Below, one piece after another: positions 34,378-43,103 of a DNA stretch of 47,708 bases. The notes beneath the pieces were generated by a model that did no database searches, was not told the origin of the DNA, and was given only the letters and a program-made list of their open reading frames with translations. A program made the translations under genes and the position numbers. This DNA is from an uncultured Acetatifactor sp. (GTDB taxonomy: Bacteria; Bacillota; Clostridia; Lachnospirales; Lachnospiraceae), in NCBI GenBank assembly GCA_947627535.1, contig CANQWM010000019.1, positions 1-47,708 on the forward strand, in the 5' to 3' direction. Position 1 is the stretch's first letter. Every line of letters starts with the position of its first letter.

Positions 34378-34413
34378 ATATCCCGAAGATCCCAGATCTT
34401 CGGGATATTTTTA
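34378..34413 (+). terminator. Rho-independent terminator of the surface-protein gene
   Basis: A perfect 14-bp stem (34378-34391 with 34395-34408) has a 3-nt loop followed by TTTTTAT. Confidence 0.92.
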
Positions 34414-34496
34414 TGCAGACAGAATCTGGCTTTGCAGACTATAGATATCTTATCTGGGTATCCTGCTTGCGCATATCCTGTTTTCGCAGATTTTTC

Positions 34497-34525
34497 TTGC
34501 TTTTTTGCAGGGCGGATGATATACT
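34497..34525 (+). promoter_or_regulatory. Probable promoter of the cobalamin operon
   Basis: TTGCTT (34497-34502) and TATACT (34520-34525) are 17 bp apart. The predicted start lies at the beginning of the riboswitch. Confidence 0.5.
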
Positions 34526-34531
34526 TTGCAG

Positions 34532-34716
34532 GAATCGAATAGCATATGCTTTTGCGCCGGGAGGCGCCAACGCGAAGGCGTTGAGGGAATCGACTGAAAC
34601 TGTCGGGCTATCCCAGTAACCGTGAAGCGGACGAAAGGGCAATCAAGTCACTGCCGTAAGGTGGGAAGGCGCCCAAGTAGGAAGAGGCCAAGCCGGGAGA
34701 CCTGTCTGCATATGAT
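34532..34716 (+). ncRNA. Cobalamin (adenosylcobalamin) riboswitch
   Basis: The conserved core is recognisable: GGGAATCGACTGAAACTGTC then GGGCTATCCC (about 34591-34617), the AGTCACTGCC and GGTGGGAAGGCGCCC segment (about 34649-34674), and the B12 box AAGCCGGGAGACCTGTC (34690-34706). It precedes a corrinoid uptake and assembly operon. Binding of adenosylcobalamin should reduce expression, probably through the terminator at 34777-34803. Confidence 0.92.
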
Positions 34717-34776
34717 ACACTTCTGGGGTTGGGTGGAAACCGCGCGGGTCTGTGCGAACCTGCGTTATTTGTGTTA

Positions 34777-34803
34777 CTCTCCAATCTGGGGAGCATTTTT
34801 TTG
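34777..34803 (+). terminator. Expression-platform terminator of the cobalamin riboswitch
   Basis: CTCTCC (34777-34782) pairs with GGGGAG (34788-34793) around AATCT and is followed by a run of T. It lies about 60 bases after the B12 box and about 45 bases before the btuF-like start. An overlapping GGAGCA/TGCTCC hairpin (34790-34807) could be an alternative form. Confidence 0.7.
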
Positions 34804-34849
34804 CTCCTTTTTCTATTCGGTTTCAAAATACAGAAAGGAGGACTGATCA

Positions 34850-35815
34850 ATGAAACTATCAGTCAAACGCACAAGATCTACCGCGGCGCTTCTCATTGCC
34901 GCCATGCTGCTGGCGCTCACCGCCTGCGGCAGTCCTAAGGAAGGCGGGCAGAGCCCATCGGAGAATCCTTCTTCCAACGCTTCCGCCGATACCTCCGTCA
35001 CCGTTACGGACATGACGGGCAGAACCGTCACACTTAAAGAGCCTGCCACAAGAGTTGTAGCCCTTACGGCTTCCGACTGCGAAATCCTTTTCGCCATCGG
35101 CGCCGGGGACACCCTGGTGGGAAGAGGCACCTACTGTGACTATCCCGCCGAAGTGCTGGATGTACCCGCAGTGGATTCCGGCTCCGAAACTAACATCGAG
35201 CAGATCCTGGCTCTGGAACCTCAGGTTCTCTTAATGAGCACCATGTCCCAGACCGAAGAACAGGTGAAGCAGCTGGAGGACGCCGGTGTTCATGTGGTGG
35301 TCAGCAACGCCCAGGATATCGCGGGCGTCTATACAGCCATCGAAATGATCGGCGCCCTGATGGGAAAAGACGCGGAGGCTGCCTCTGTCGTCAACGACAT
35401 GAAATCCACTTTTCAGGAAATTCAGGAAAACGCCACAGGCGACGGCTCGGAAACCATTTATTTTGAAGTTTCCCCGCTGGAATACGGTCTCTGGGCCGCA
35501 GGCGCCAACACCTTCATGGACGAGATCGCCAACATGATGGGGCTGACCAACTGCTTCGCCGACGTGGACGGCTGGGGCGAAATTTCCGAGGAACAGGTGC
35601 TGGAGAGGGATCCGGACTATATTCTGACTATCTCCCTGTATTACGGAGAAGGCCCCCGGCCGGAAGAAGAGATTATGGCCCGTCCCGGCTGGGAAAATGT
35701 AACCGCCGTCAAAAATCAGGCGATCCTGAATCTGCAGAATAACGAGCTTTCACGGCCTGCCCCCCGCCTTGCCGAGGGCGCACAGATGCTTTTTGACTTT
35801 GTTTACGGCCAGTAG
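34850..35815 (+). CDS. btuF: Corrinoid ABC transporter substrate-binding lipoprotein
   Basis: This 321-residue lipoprotein (lipobox LALTAC, C26) has the two-lobed periplasmic-binding fold of the BtuF/FhuD family. Motifs are VTVTDMTGRTVTL at the start, RVVALTASDCEILFAIGAGD, and the central VDSGSETNIEQILALEPQVLL. AGGAGG precedes the ATG. The upstream cobalamin riboswitch makes corrinoid the most likely ligand, though the family also carries heme and siderophores. The low-complexity linker after the lipid Cys is rich in S and E. It hands substrate to the permease encoded next. Confidence 0.88.
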   Translation: MKLSVKRTRSTAALLIAAMLLALTACGSPKEGGQSPSENPSSNASADTSVTVTDMTGRTVTLKEPATRVVALTASDCEILFAIGAGDTLVGRGTYCDYPAEVLDVPAVDSGSETNIEQILALEPQVLLMSTMSQTEEQVKQLEDAGVHVVVSNAQDIAGVYTAIEMIGALMGKDAEAASVVNDMKSTFQEIQENATGDGSETIYFEVSPLEYGLWAAGANTFMDEIANMMGLTNCFADVDGWGEISEEQVLERDPDYILTISLYYGEGPRPEEEIMARPGWENVTAVKNQAILNLQNNELSRPAPRLAEGAQMLFDFVYGQ

Positions 35816-35847
35816 GGACAGATGAGATCCGAAAGGGGGACAAGTCC

Positions 35848-36906
35848 GTGAAATCACAGAAGGAACGGTTTTCTACCGCAGAATATGTGCTTTTTGCCGC
35901 CGTTACCGCAGCGGTTCTATGCTTCTGCGTCTGTGTCGGCAGCGTGACGATCCCCCTGAAGGAGACTGTCAGCATTATCCGGCAGGCGCTGTACGCACGG
36001 ATCGGTATGCTTCTTGGAGCGCCGGCCTCTCTTCCGGAGGGGACGGCGGCTTCCATTATCCTTTCCGTCCGGCTGCCCCGGGTATTGTGCGTGGCCGCCA
36101 CGGGAGCTTCTCTTTCCCTTGCGGGCGCCGCCATGCAGGGCCTTTTAAAAAACCCTCTGGCGGACGGTTCCACCCTGGGTGTGTCCTCGGGCGCTGCGCT
36201 GGGAGCTGTAACCGCCATCGCCTTTGGCATTACCTTCCCCGGTCTTCCCTTTGCCGGTACTATGACAGCGGCTGTTCTGTCTGCCCTTGTGTCCCTTTTG
36301 ATCATTCTCGGACTTGCCTATAAGCTGGACCGCTCTCTTTCCACCAACACCATTATCCTGATCGGTATGGTTTTCTCCATGTTTGTCTCCAGCCTTATGA
36401 ACATTGTGATCACCTTCGCCGCGGATAAGGTTCAGCAGATCACCTTCTGGACCATGGGAAGCCTGCAGGGCAAGGGTTATACCGAGGCATTGATCCTCTT
36501 TGGCGCCCTTGCGGTGTTTGGCGGAATCCTGTTTTTTCACGCCCGGGAGCTGAACGCTTTTGCTATCGGGGAAGACAATGCCCGTCACATTGGAGTGAAT
36601 GTGCGCAGGGTCAGGCTTGTACTTTTGATCGCCGTGTCAGGACTGATCGGAATCTGTGTCTCTGTGGGAGGCGTTATCGGTTTCGTTGGGCTTGTGGCCC
36701 CCCATATCCTGCGGATGATCACAGGACCGAATCACAGACGGCTGCTACCGGCTTCCGCGTTTGGGGGCGCAACGTTTCTCATGCTGGCAGATCTCGCCGC
36801 CCGGATGCTGCTGCGTCCCAGAGAGCTGAACATCGGCATTGTCACCAGTCTTGCGGGGGCGGCGGTCTTTCTCGTCGTCTTCTGGCGCGCAGGGAGGGGA
36901 AAATGA
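35848..36906 (+). CDS. btuC: Corrinoid ABC transporter permease (FecCD/BtuC family)
   Basis: This 352-residue protein has about nine to ten membrane helices. Family signatures are RLPRVLCVAATGASLSLAG, NPLADGSTLGVSSGAALGA and GFVGLVAPHILRMITGPNHR near the C-terminus, the last contacting the ATPase. The start is GTG at 35848 after AAGGGGG. The last four bases overlap the ATPase start (ATGA). It forms the homodimeric channel for corrinoid import. Confidence 0.9.
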   Translation: MKSQKERFSTAEYVLFAAVTAAVLCFCVCVGSVTIPLKETVSIIRQALYARIGMLLGAPASLPEGTAASIILSVRLPRVLCVAATGASLSLAGAAMQGLLKNPLADGSTLGVSSGAALGAVTAIAFGITFPGLPFAGTMTAAVLSALVSLLIILGLAYKLDRSLSTNTIILIGMVFSMFVSSLMNIVITFAADKVQQITFWTMGSLQGKGYTEALILFGALAVFGGILFFHARELNAFAIGEDNARHIGVNVRRVRLVLLIAVSGLIGICVSVGGVIGFVGLVAPHILRMITGPNHRRLLPASAFGGATFLMLADLAARMLLRPRELNIGIVTSLAGAAVFLVVFWRAGRGK

Positions 36907-37667
36907 TGCTGGAAGTAAAAGACCTCTCCGTCTGTTACGGATCAAAAAAAATTCTGGACGGCCTCAGCTTCTCTGTAAAGGAAGGCCAATGGCTTATGAT
37001 TGCGGGGCCCAACGGCGCGGGAAAATCCACCGCCATAAACGCCATCGCAGGAGGCGTAAGCTACACGGGAAAAATATTGTTTGAGGGGGAGGATATCAGA
37101 CGAAAAAAGCCCGCGCAGCTGGCCCGCTGTATCGGTGTGCTGACCCAGTCCCACCCCGTGTCCTATTCCTTTTCGGTGGAGGAGGTTGTGGCTCTTGGAC
37201 GGTATTCCCATTCCACCGGCTTTCTGTCCCGGCGCATGGAGGGGAAGGAGAGGGCGGATGCAGTGGATGCGGCCCTGAATCTGACCGGAATGGCCGAAAG
37301 GCGCAGACAGTCTATCCTTACCCTCTCCGGCGGTGAACTTCAGAGAACGTTTCTGGCTCAGGTATTTGCCCAGGATCCCAGACTTCTTCTTCTTGACGAA
37401 CCCACCAATCACCTGGATCTGATTTATCAGAAACAGGTTTTCGGCCTGATCCGGGACTGGCTGAAAACGCCGGGAAGGGCTGTAATATCCGTGATCCATG
37501 ACCTCTCCCTGGCCAGAGCATACGGAACCGAAATACTCCTTATGGACCACGGAACCGCCCTGGCATACGGAACCGCCGGCGAAGTGCTGACACCCGCGCG
37601 TCTCCAGGAGGTCTACCAGATGGATGTATACGGCTGGATGAGAGAAATGCTTTCACAATGGAACTAG
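36903..37667 (+). CDS. btuD: Corrinoid ABC transporter ATPase
   Basis: This 254-residue ATPase has Walker A GPNGAGKST (35-43), signature LSGGELQRTFLAQ and Walker B LLLLDEPTNHLD, followed by the switch histidine in SVIHDLSLA. It overlaps the permease gene by four bases. It energises import by the BtuC-type permease. Confidence 0.92.
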   Translation: MMLEVKDLSVCYGSKKILDGLSFSVKEGQWLMIAGPNGAGKSTAINAIAGGVSYTGKILFEGEDIRRKKPAQLARCIGVLTQSHPVSYSFSVEEVVALGRYSHSTGFLSRRMEGKERADAVDAALNLTGMAERRRQSILTLSGGELQRTFLAQVFAQDPRLLLLDEPTNHLDLIYQKQVFGLIRDWLKTPGRAVISVIHDLSLARAYGTEILLMDHGTALAYGTAGEVLTPARLQEVYQMDVYGWMREMLSQWN

Positions 37668-37704
37668 ATCAAAGTATGCGTTAAAACGCATGGGAGAAAT
37701 ATCA

Positions 37705-38760
37705 ATGAACTTTCCGGAATGGAATCAAAAAATGAAACCCCTTGACCACGATGCCATGAAAAAAGCCGGGGAGCGCTGGGATGCCATCGCGAAACCGCTG
37801 CACGGCCTGGGGGAGCTGGAAGACATTTGTATCCGCATCGCGGGCCTTACGGGCAGCGCGGACATTTCCGTCAAAAAGCGGGCAGCGGTCATATTTTGCG
37901 CCGACAACGGTGTGACGGTTGAGGGCGTGACCCAGACCGACGCTTCCGTGACGGCCGTCATGGCGGACGCCATAGCCGGGGGACGCTCCTGCGTCTGTCA
38001 AATGGCCGAAGCGGCAGGCGCCGACGTTTTTCCTGTGGACACAGGCATGTTTCGCCGTGTCCCCGGCGTCCGGGACATGCACGTGGCGGACGGCACCGGA
38101 AATATCGCAGCCGGTCCCGCCATGACCGAAGAACAGGCCCTGCAGGCCATTTCCGCCGGAATTACCCTCGCAGAAGAGCTGATGGGTAAGAGGTATCAGC
38201 TGCTTGCCTGCGGCGAGATGGGAATCGGCAACACCACAACCGCCGCGGCGATGGCTTCCGTCCTGTTAGGGATGCCGGCAGAACAAACCGTGGGTGTGGG
38301 CGCAGGTCTGTCCCGGGAGGGACTGGCAAGAAAACAAAGGATCGTTCGCCGGGCCATTGCAAAAAACTGTCCCGACCCGCAGAACGCTCTGGACGTGCTT
38401 TGTAAACTGGGTGGTTTTGACATCGCGGGAATGACGGGACTGTTTCTCGGCGGCGCGCTTTACCGGATTCCCGTGATCATTGACGGCATGATCAGCTCCG
38501 TCGCCGCCCTGACCGCCGCCCTGCTCTGTCCGGACAGCGTCTGCGCCATGATCTCCAGCCACTGTTCCGCCGAGCCCTCCGCGTCAGCCATACTAAAAAA
38601 GCTGTCCCTTGAACCCGTCCTGCGGGGAAATTTCCGGCTGGGCGAGGGAACGGGCGCCGTCTGCATGATGCCTCTTCTGGATCTTGCGCTGGCCGTCTAC
38701 AATGGCGCCGCCGCTTTTTCTGATGTAAGGATTCCACAATATGAACCCTTGGGAGACTGA
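37705..38760 (+). CDS. cobT: Nicotinate-nucleotide:dimethylbenzimidazole phosphoribosyltransferase
   Basis: This enzyme activates the lower-ligand base to its alpha-ribotide 5'-phosphate, to be joined to the corrinoid by CobS. The 351 residues match CobT length. The catalytic glutamate is E314 in LGEGTGAV, and the CGEMGIGNTTTAAAM loop binds the substrates. I start at 37705 because GGGAGAA lies about seven bases upstream; an ATG five codons earlier has no ribosome site. Short spacings connect it to the transporter genes (37 bases) and cobU (3 bases). Confidence 0.95.
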   Translation: MNFPEWNQKMKPLDHDAMKKAGERWDAIAKPLHGLGELEDICIRIAGLTGSADISVKKRAAVIFCADNGVTVEGVTQTDASVTAVMADAIAGGRSCVCQMAEAAGADVFPVDTGMFRRVPGVRDMHVADGTGNIAAGPAMTEEQALQAISAGITLAEELMGKRYQLLACGEMGIGNTTTAAAMASVLLGMPAEQTVGVGAGLSREGLARKQRIVRRAIAKNCPDPQNALDVLCKLGGFDIAGMTGLFLGGALYRIPVIIDGMISSVAALTAALLCPDSVCAMISSHCSAEPSASAILKKLSLEPVLRGNFRLGEGTGAVCMMPLLDLALAVYNGAAAFSDVRIPQYEPLGD

Positions 38761-38763
38761 ACC

Positions 38764-39291
38764 ATGAGCATGATCTTACTCACCGGCGGCTCCGGATGTG
38801 GAAAGAGCTTTTACGCCGAATCCCTGTGCCTGAAGCTGCCCATGCCACGCTATTATATCGCCGCCATGCGCCCTTACGGCGAGGAAAGCAGACAAAAAAT
38901 CGAAAAGCACCGCCGGATGCGTCTCGGCAAAGGCTTTGAAACCGTGGAGAGGTATACAGATCTCTCCTCCCTGAAGCTGCCGGCGCGGGGCACCGCGCTG
39001 TTGGAATGTATCTGTAACCTGACGGCAAACGAAATGTTCGACGAAACGGGCAATTACAGCGATCCTTTCGACCCTGTGATCCGGGGAGTGGAAACGGTTT
39101 TGCACCAGTGCGGCCACCTGATCGTTGTGACGAACGACGTGGGAAACGACGGCTATCTCTATGACGAGGGCACCAATGCCTATATCGCCGCCCTGGGAAG
39201 GATCAACGCCGCTCTCGCCCGGATGGCCGACGCCGTATACGAGCTTGTCTGCGGCATCCCGATTCCCGAAAAGGGGGCGCTTTTGATATGA
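38764..39291 (+). CDS. cobU: Adenosylcobinamide kinase / GTP:adenosylcobinamide-phosphate guanylyltransferase
   Basis: This 175-residue protein has a P-loop (GGSGCGKS, 8-15), the guanylylation-type segment HRRMR (H49 corresponds to the histidine that carries GMP in Salmonella CobU), and TNDVGN (123-128) in place of the usual NEVG. It turns adenosylcobinamide into its GDP derivative. Its last bases overlap cobS (ATGA). A second, shorter CobU relative follows cobS at 40058-40411, which keeps NEVG but lacks the HRxxR segment, so the two may divide the work. Confidence 0.88.
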   Translation: MSMILLTGGSGCGKSFYAESLCLKLPMPRYYIAAMRPYGEESRQKIEKHRRMRLGKGFETVERYTDLSSLKLPARGTALLECICNLTANEMFDETGNYSDPFDPVIRGVETVLHQCGHLIVVTNDVGNDGYLYDEGTNAYIAALGRINAALARMADAVYELVCGIPIPEKGALLI

Positions 39292-40061
39292 CAGATGTTT
39301 TCCGTTCTCTGATCATGGCTTTCTCCATGTTTTCCGTGATCCCGATGCCGCGCATTCAGTGGAAAGAGGAAAATATGAGGTATATGCTGGCCTGGCTGCC
39401 GGTGGTAGGCATTGCTGCAGGCGTTTTACAGTGGGGATGGCTGCTGCTGTGTAATTTTCTTTCTTTCGGCCCCCTGCTTTTTGCCGCGGGAATGACACTG
39501 TTCCCCATCCTGCTCACAGGGGGAATCCATATGGACGGCTTCAGCGATACGGTGGATGCTCTTTCCAGTCACGCCGAACCCCAGCGGAAGCGGGAAATCC
39601 TGAAGGATCCCAACGCAGGCGCTTTCGCCGTGCTTTACACCGCCGGTTATCTGCTGTTTTTTGCCGCCCTTTGCACGGAGCTTCCCCGCACCTTAACAAC
39701 TGCGCTGACTCTGGGACTCCATCAGACCGCGGCCCGCGCGCTGGGGGCACTCTGCAGCGTCTGTTTTCCTTCCGCCTCCCAAAACGGCCTTCAACATACA
39801 TTCCGGGACGCGGCCTCAAAGAAAGTGACCGCGGTTCTTGCGGTTTGGACCGTTCTCTGCATGGGAGTTCTGTGCCTGCTTTCCCTGCCGGGGGGAATCG
39901 CGTGTACGGCGGTATTTCTGCTCCTGTTTCTGTATTTAAAAAGGGTCAGCCGCCGTCAGTTTGGCGGTATGTCAGGGGATCTGGCCGGATATATCATTAC
40001 CCTTGGGGAGCTTTTCATGCTTTTTTCTTATCTCATTACGGAAAGGATAGCGGCATTATGA
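39288..40061 (+). CDS. cobS: Adenosylcobinamide-GDP ribazoletransferase (cobalamin synthase)
   Basis: This 257-residue membrane protein has about six to seven helices. The family signature GGIHMDGFSDTVDAL (about 76-90) binds the metal and the pyrophosphate. It joins alpha-ribazole phosphate to adenosylcobinamide-GDP at the membrane. It overlaps cobU on one side and the short cobU-like gene on the other by four bases each. Confidence 0.93.
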   Translation: MTDVFRSLIMAFSMFSVIPMPRIQWKEENMRYMLAWLPVVGIAAGVLQWGWLLLCNFLSFGPLLFAAGMTLFPILLTGGIHMDGFSDTVDALSSHAEPQRKREILKDPNAGAFAVLYTAGYLLFFAALCTELPRTLTTALTLGLHQTAARALGALCSVCFPSASQNGLQHTFRDAASKKVTAVLAVWTVLCMGVLCLLSLPGGIACTAVFLLLFLYLKRVSRRQFGGMSGDLAGYIITLGELFMLFSYLITERIAAL

Positions 40062-40411
40062 TACTGATCGTAGGAGGCGAGGGCTCGGGAAAGAGAACCT
40101 TCGCAAAATCATTGGGTTACAGGGAAGAGGATATGGCGGACGGCTGTCTGGATGATCGTCCCGTAATTTTTCACACGGAACGCATGGTCTTTCAGGCGCC
40201 GGAAAGGGCGGGTCTGCTGTATGAGGACCTTCTGAAAAAAGAGGTCGTAATCTGCAACGAGGTGGGAAGCGGCGTTATTCCCATGGAACAAAGGGAACGG
40301 CAGGGACGGGAAGCTGTGGGAAGGCTTTGCGTACAGCTGGCCGCCAGGGCGGATGCCGTTGTGCGCATGGTGTGCGGGATTCCTTCCGTCATCAAGGGGA
40401 AGCTGTCATGA
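40058..40411 (+). CDS. Short CobU-like P-loop protein
   Basis: This 117-residue protein keeps the CobU P-loop (GGEGSGKR, 6-13) and the C-terminal half of CobU (CNEVGSGVIPMEQRERQGRE, then RADAVVRMVCGIPSVIKG). It lacks about 55 central residues including the HRxxR guanylylation segment. The start at 40058 uses ATGA overlap with cobS, and its stop overlaps cobC in the same way, so it is a real translated gene and not debris. It could be a kinase-only subunit, a partner of the full CobU, or a regulatory pseudoenzyme. The sequence does not decide. Confidence 0.78.
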   Translation: MILIVGGEGSGKRTFAKSLGYREEDMADGCLDDRPVIFHTERMVFQAPERAGLLYEDLLKKEVVICNEVGSGVIPMEQRERQGREAVGRLCVQLAARADAVVRMVCGIPSVIKGKLS

Positions 40412-41025
40412 AAATACTTTTGCTGCGCCACGGCGCTACGGCGGGCAACGAGCTCGGCAGATATATCGGAAAAACGGACGAGCCTTTAAGTCCCAGGGGA
40501 ATCCGTGAGGTAAAAGCCGCCGGATGCGATCCCGCACTCTCCATAGTTTATGTCACGCCACTTCTGCGCACCCGCCAGACCGCCGAAATCCTGTTTCCCA
40601 ACGCCAGACAGATCGTGGTGGACGGCCTGCGGGAAACTGATTTCGGCCGTTTTGAGCAAAGAAGCGCCCGGGAGATGGAAAACGATCCCGAATACCGAAG
40701 CTGGGTAGAGGGCGCGTGTCTCGGCGCATGCCCGGGGGGAGAATCCAGAGACGCATTTACAAAGCGTGTGCGGGAAGCCTTTACCCACACGCTTCTCTCC
40801 CACAGGGCCCTGACGGGGGAAAAGGACGGGGAACCGGCCGTCTTTGTGGTGCACGGGGGCACCATCATGGCCATTCTGGAAGCCTTTGCCTGTCCTGCCA
40901 TGTCGTTCTATGAGGGGCATGTGGAGAACGGCAGGGGATTTTTGTGCCGCCCCGAATTTTCCCCGGGAATGGGGCTTCCGTTTCTGCTGACTGACGTTGC
41001 CAAAATAGACAAGGTGCTTGTATGA
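40408..41025 (+). CDS. cobC: Alpha-ribazole-5'-phosphate phosphatase (histidine phosphatase)
   Basis: This 205-residue histidine phosphatase has the phosphohistidine motif LLLRHGATAGN (H8), the RTRQTAEI segment that completes the phosphate pocket, and the later FVVHGGTIMA with the second catalytic histidine. In a cobalamin operon it most likely removes the 5'-phosphate from alpha-ribazole phosphate or adenosylcobalamin 5'-phosphate. The start at 40408 overlaps the preceding stop by four bases, and its own stop overlaps cbiB in the same way. Confidence 0.88.
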   Translation: MKILLLRHGATAGNELGRYIGKTDEPLSPRGIREVKAAGCDPALSIVYVTPLLRTRQTAEILFPNARQIVVDGLRETDFGRFEQRSAREMENDPEYRSWVEGACLGACPGGESRDAFTKRVREAFTHTLLSHRALTGEKDGEPAVFVVHGGTIMAILEAFACPAMSFYEGHVENGRGFLCRPEFSPGMGLPFLLTDVAKIDKVLV

Positions 41026-41984
41026 ATTGCCATTTTATCGCTTTTTGTACGGGATTTTTCGCGGATCTGCTTTGGGGAGATCCGCTGGGAAACTTTCATA
41101 TTGTGGTATGGATGGGAAAGGGAATTACTTTTCTGGAAAAAGTTTTCCGCAGGATTTTTCCGAAAAATCAAAAGGGTGAACTCTGGGGCGGCGGTCTTCT
41201 GGTCATTATGCTCTGCGTCTGTTCTTTTTTCTTCAGCGCATCCGCCCTGAAACTGCTCTATTTTCTTCATCCCGCGGCGGGATTCGTACTGGAGAGCTTT
41301 CTCTGCTGGCAGTGTCTCGCCATGCGCTCTCTTAAGACCGAAAGCATGCGGGTGTACTTAAGCAGAAACGACCTTGAAGGCGCAAGAGCCGCCGTGGGAA
41401 GGATTGTGGGAAGAGACACGGATTCTCTGGATTTTCCCGGCGTCTTTCGCGCCTGCGTGGAAACCGTGGCGGAAAATACCTCCGACGGCGTAATCGCCCC
41501 CATGCTGTACCTCGCGCTGGGAGGCGCCCCTCTGGGCGTACTGTACAAGGCCATAAATACAATGGACAGTATGCTGGGATATAAAAACGAACGCTATCTT
41601 TATTTCGGGCGGGCGGCGGCGAGGCTTGACGACGGGGCCAATTTTCTTCCTTCCCGGGCAGCGGCCCTGCTGACGACAGCCGCGGCGTATCTGACGGGGC
41701 TTGACGCCCGCAACGCATTTCACATTTTCCGTCGGGACCGGTATCGGCACTCCAGCCCCAATTCCGCGCAGACAGAAAGCGCCTGCGCCGGCGCCCTCCA
41801 TATCCAGCTGGGCGGACCTGCTCGCTATTTCGGAAAACGGGTGGAAAAACCCTTTATCGGAGACGATGACCGTCCCGTGGAAGCGGAGGACATTCCGCGG
41901 GCAAACCGCCTTTTGTATGCGGCGGGGTGGCTGTGCTTTCTGTTGTGCGTCCTCGGGAAAGGAACGGTGATGCTCTTATGCTGA
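41022..41984 (+). CDS. cbiB: Adenosylcobinamide-phosphate synthase
   Basis: This 320-residue membrane protein has about five helices. Typical CbiB motifs are DLLWGDPLGNFHIVVWMGK at the start, VGRDTDSLDFPGVFRACVET, NTSDGVIAPM and YKAINTMDSMLGYKN. It attaches aminopropanol phosphate to adenosylcobyric acid. It is coupled by overlap to cobC and to cobD, which supplies the aminopropanol phosphate. Confidence 0.93.
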   Translation: MNCHFIAFCTGFFADLLWGDPLGNFHIVVWMGKGITFLEKVFRRIFPKNQKGELWGGGLLVIMLCVCSFFFSASALKLLYFLHPAAGFVLESFLCWQCLAMRSLKTESMRVYLSRNDLEGARAAVGRIVGRDTDSLDFPGVFRACVETVAENTSDGVIAPMLYLALGGAPLGVLYKAINTMDSMLGYKNERYLYFGRAAARLDDGANFLPSRAAALLTTAAAYLTGLDARNAFHIFRRDRYRHSSPNSAQTESACAGALHIQLGGPARYFGKRVEKPFIGDDDRPVEAEDIPRANRLLYAAGWLCFLLCVLGKGTVMLLC

Positions 41985-43039
41985 CACACGGCGGGGATCT
42001 GGTGGGATTTTACGAGACATACGGACGAATGCCCCTGGACTTTTCCGTAAACGTAAACCCTCTGGGACTGCCTAAGGGAGCCCGAAAAGCCGCCGAAGCG
42101 GCGCTGTCCCATGCGGCGGAATACCCTGATCCGGCGTACCGGCAGCTGCGGGAAGCCGTCGGCAGGCATTACCGGATCCCACCGGCGTTTGTGGTGCCGG
42201 GAAACGGCGCGGACGACCTGATCTGGCGGATTGCGGCCGTTATGAAAAACCGCCGCGTGCTTCTCACCGCCCCGTGCTTTTCGGAATACGAAAACGCTCT
42301 CGAAACATTTGGGTGCCGGATTGAAAGGCATGTCCTCAAGGCGGAACATCAATTTTGTCTCACTGAAGATATCCTGGAAAAAATCACGCCCGATCTGGAC
42401 GCGTTCTTTCTGTGCAATCCCAACAACCCCACAGGCAGAACCTTAGACCGGGGATTGCTGCTCCGGATTCTGGACAGGTGCAGGGAGTACGGAACGCTCC
42501 TTTGGGTGGACGAGTGTTTTAACGGTTTTCTGGATCGTCCGGAGGAACATTCTCTTATCGACCGGCTTTCCTCCTATGAAAATCTTGCCATCCTGCAGGC
42601 TCCTACCAAGTTTTACGCCATGGCGGGCCTTCGGCTGGGTTTTGTCTTCTGCGCCGGGGACAGGCTCCGAAAACAGCTTTGGACCTTCGGACAGAGCTGG
42701 CCCGTGTCCGTCACGGCTCAGGCGGCAGGGATCGCCGCGCTGGAGGACAGGACGTACGCCGAACGTTCCCGGGCTCTGATCCGGAAAGAAAGGGAACGTG
42801 TGCGGAATATGCTGAAAGCAGCTTCCATAACAGTAATCGGCGGCGAGGCAAACTATCTGTTTTTTCATACGGATATCCCGACGTTTGACAGGAAACTGGC
42901 GGAAAAGGGCTTTCTCATCCGCAGCTGCGCTTCCTACCATGGACTGGAAGACGGATATTATCGCATTGCCCTTCGGACGCCCCGGGACAATGACAAGCTG
43001 ATAAAAGCGATCCGAAAGATCGCGGCAGCATCCGCCTGA
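41978..43039 (+). CDS. cobD: Threonine-phosphate decarboxylase (PLP enzyme)
   Basis: This 353-residue fold type I PLP enzyme is of the histidinol-phosphate aminotransferase family. It shows FSVNVNPLGLP at the start, NPNNPTGR for phosphate and PLP contacts, VDECFNGF, and the Schiff-base lysine K211 in APTKFYAMAGLRLGF. Next to cbiB this is CobD, making (R)-1-amino-2-propanol O-2-phosphate from threonine phosphate. I start at 41978, which overlaps the cbiB stop by seven bases; an earlier in-frame ATG (41927) would lie deep inside cbiB. Confidence 0.9.
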   Translation: MLTHGGDLVGFYETYGRMPLDFSVNVNPLGLPKGARKAAEAALSHAAEYPDPAYRQLREAVGRHYRIPPAFVVPGNGADDLIWRIAAVMKNRRVLLTAPCFSEYENALETFGCRIERHVLKAEHQFCLTEDILEKITPDLDAFFLCNPNNPTGRTLDRGLLLRILDRCREYGTLLWVDECFNGFLDRPEEHSLIDRLSSYENLAILQAPTKFYAMAGLRLGFVFCAGDRLRKQLWTFGQSWPVSVTAQAAGIAALEDRTYAERSRALIRKERERVRNMLKAASITVIGGEANYLFFHTDIPTFDRKLAEKGFLIRSCASYHGLEDGYYRIALRTPRDNDKLIKAIRKIAAASA

Positions 43040-43103
43040 ATCGCCTTGCCGTACTGTACGGATGGTTTGAAGGAACAGGAAATACTTTGAAGGGAAGAGC
43101 AAA

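Noticed and set aside
34850..37667. Reading the transporter as an iron-siderophore importer
   Set aside because: The family fits both, but the cobalamin riboswitch directly upstream and the cob genes downstream favour corrinoid.
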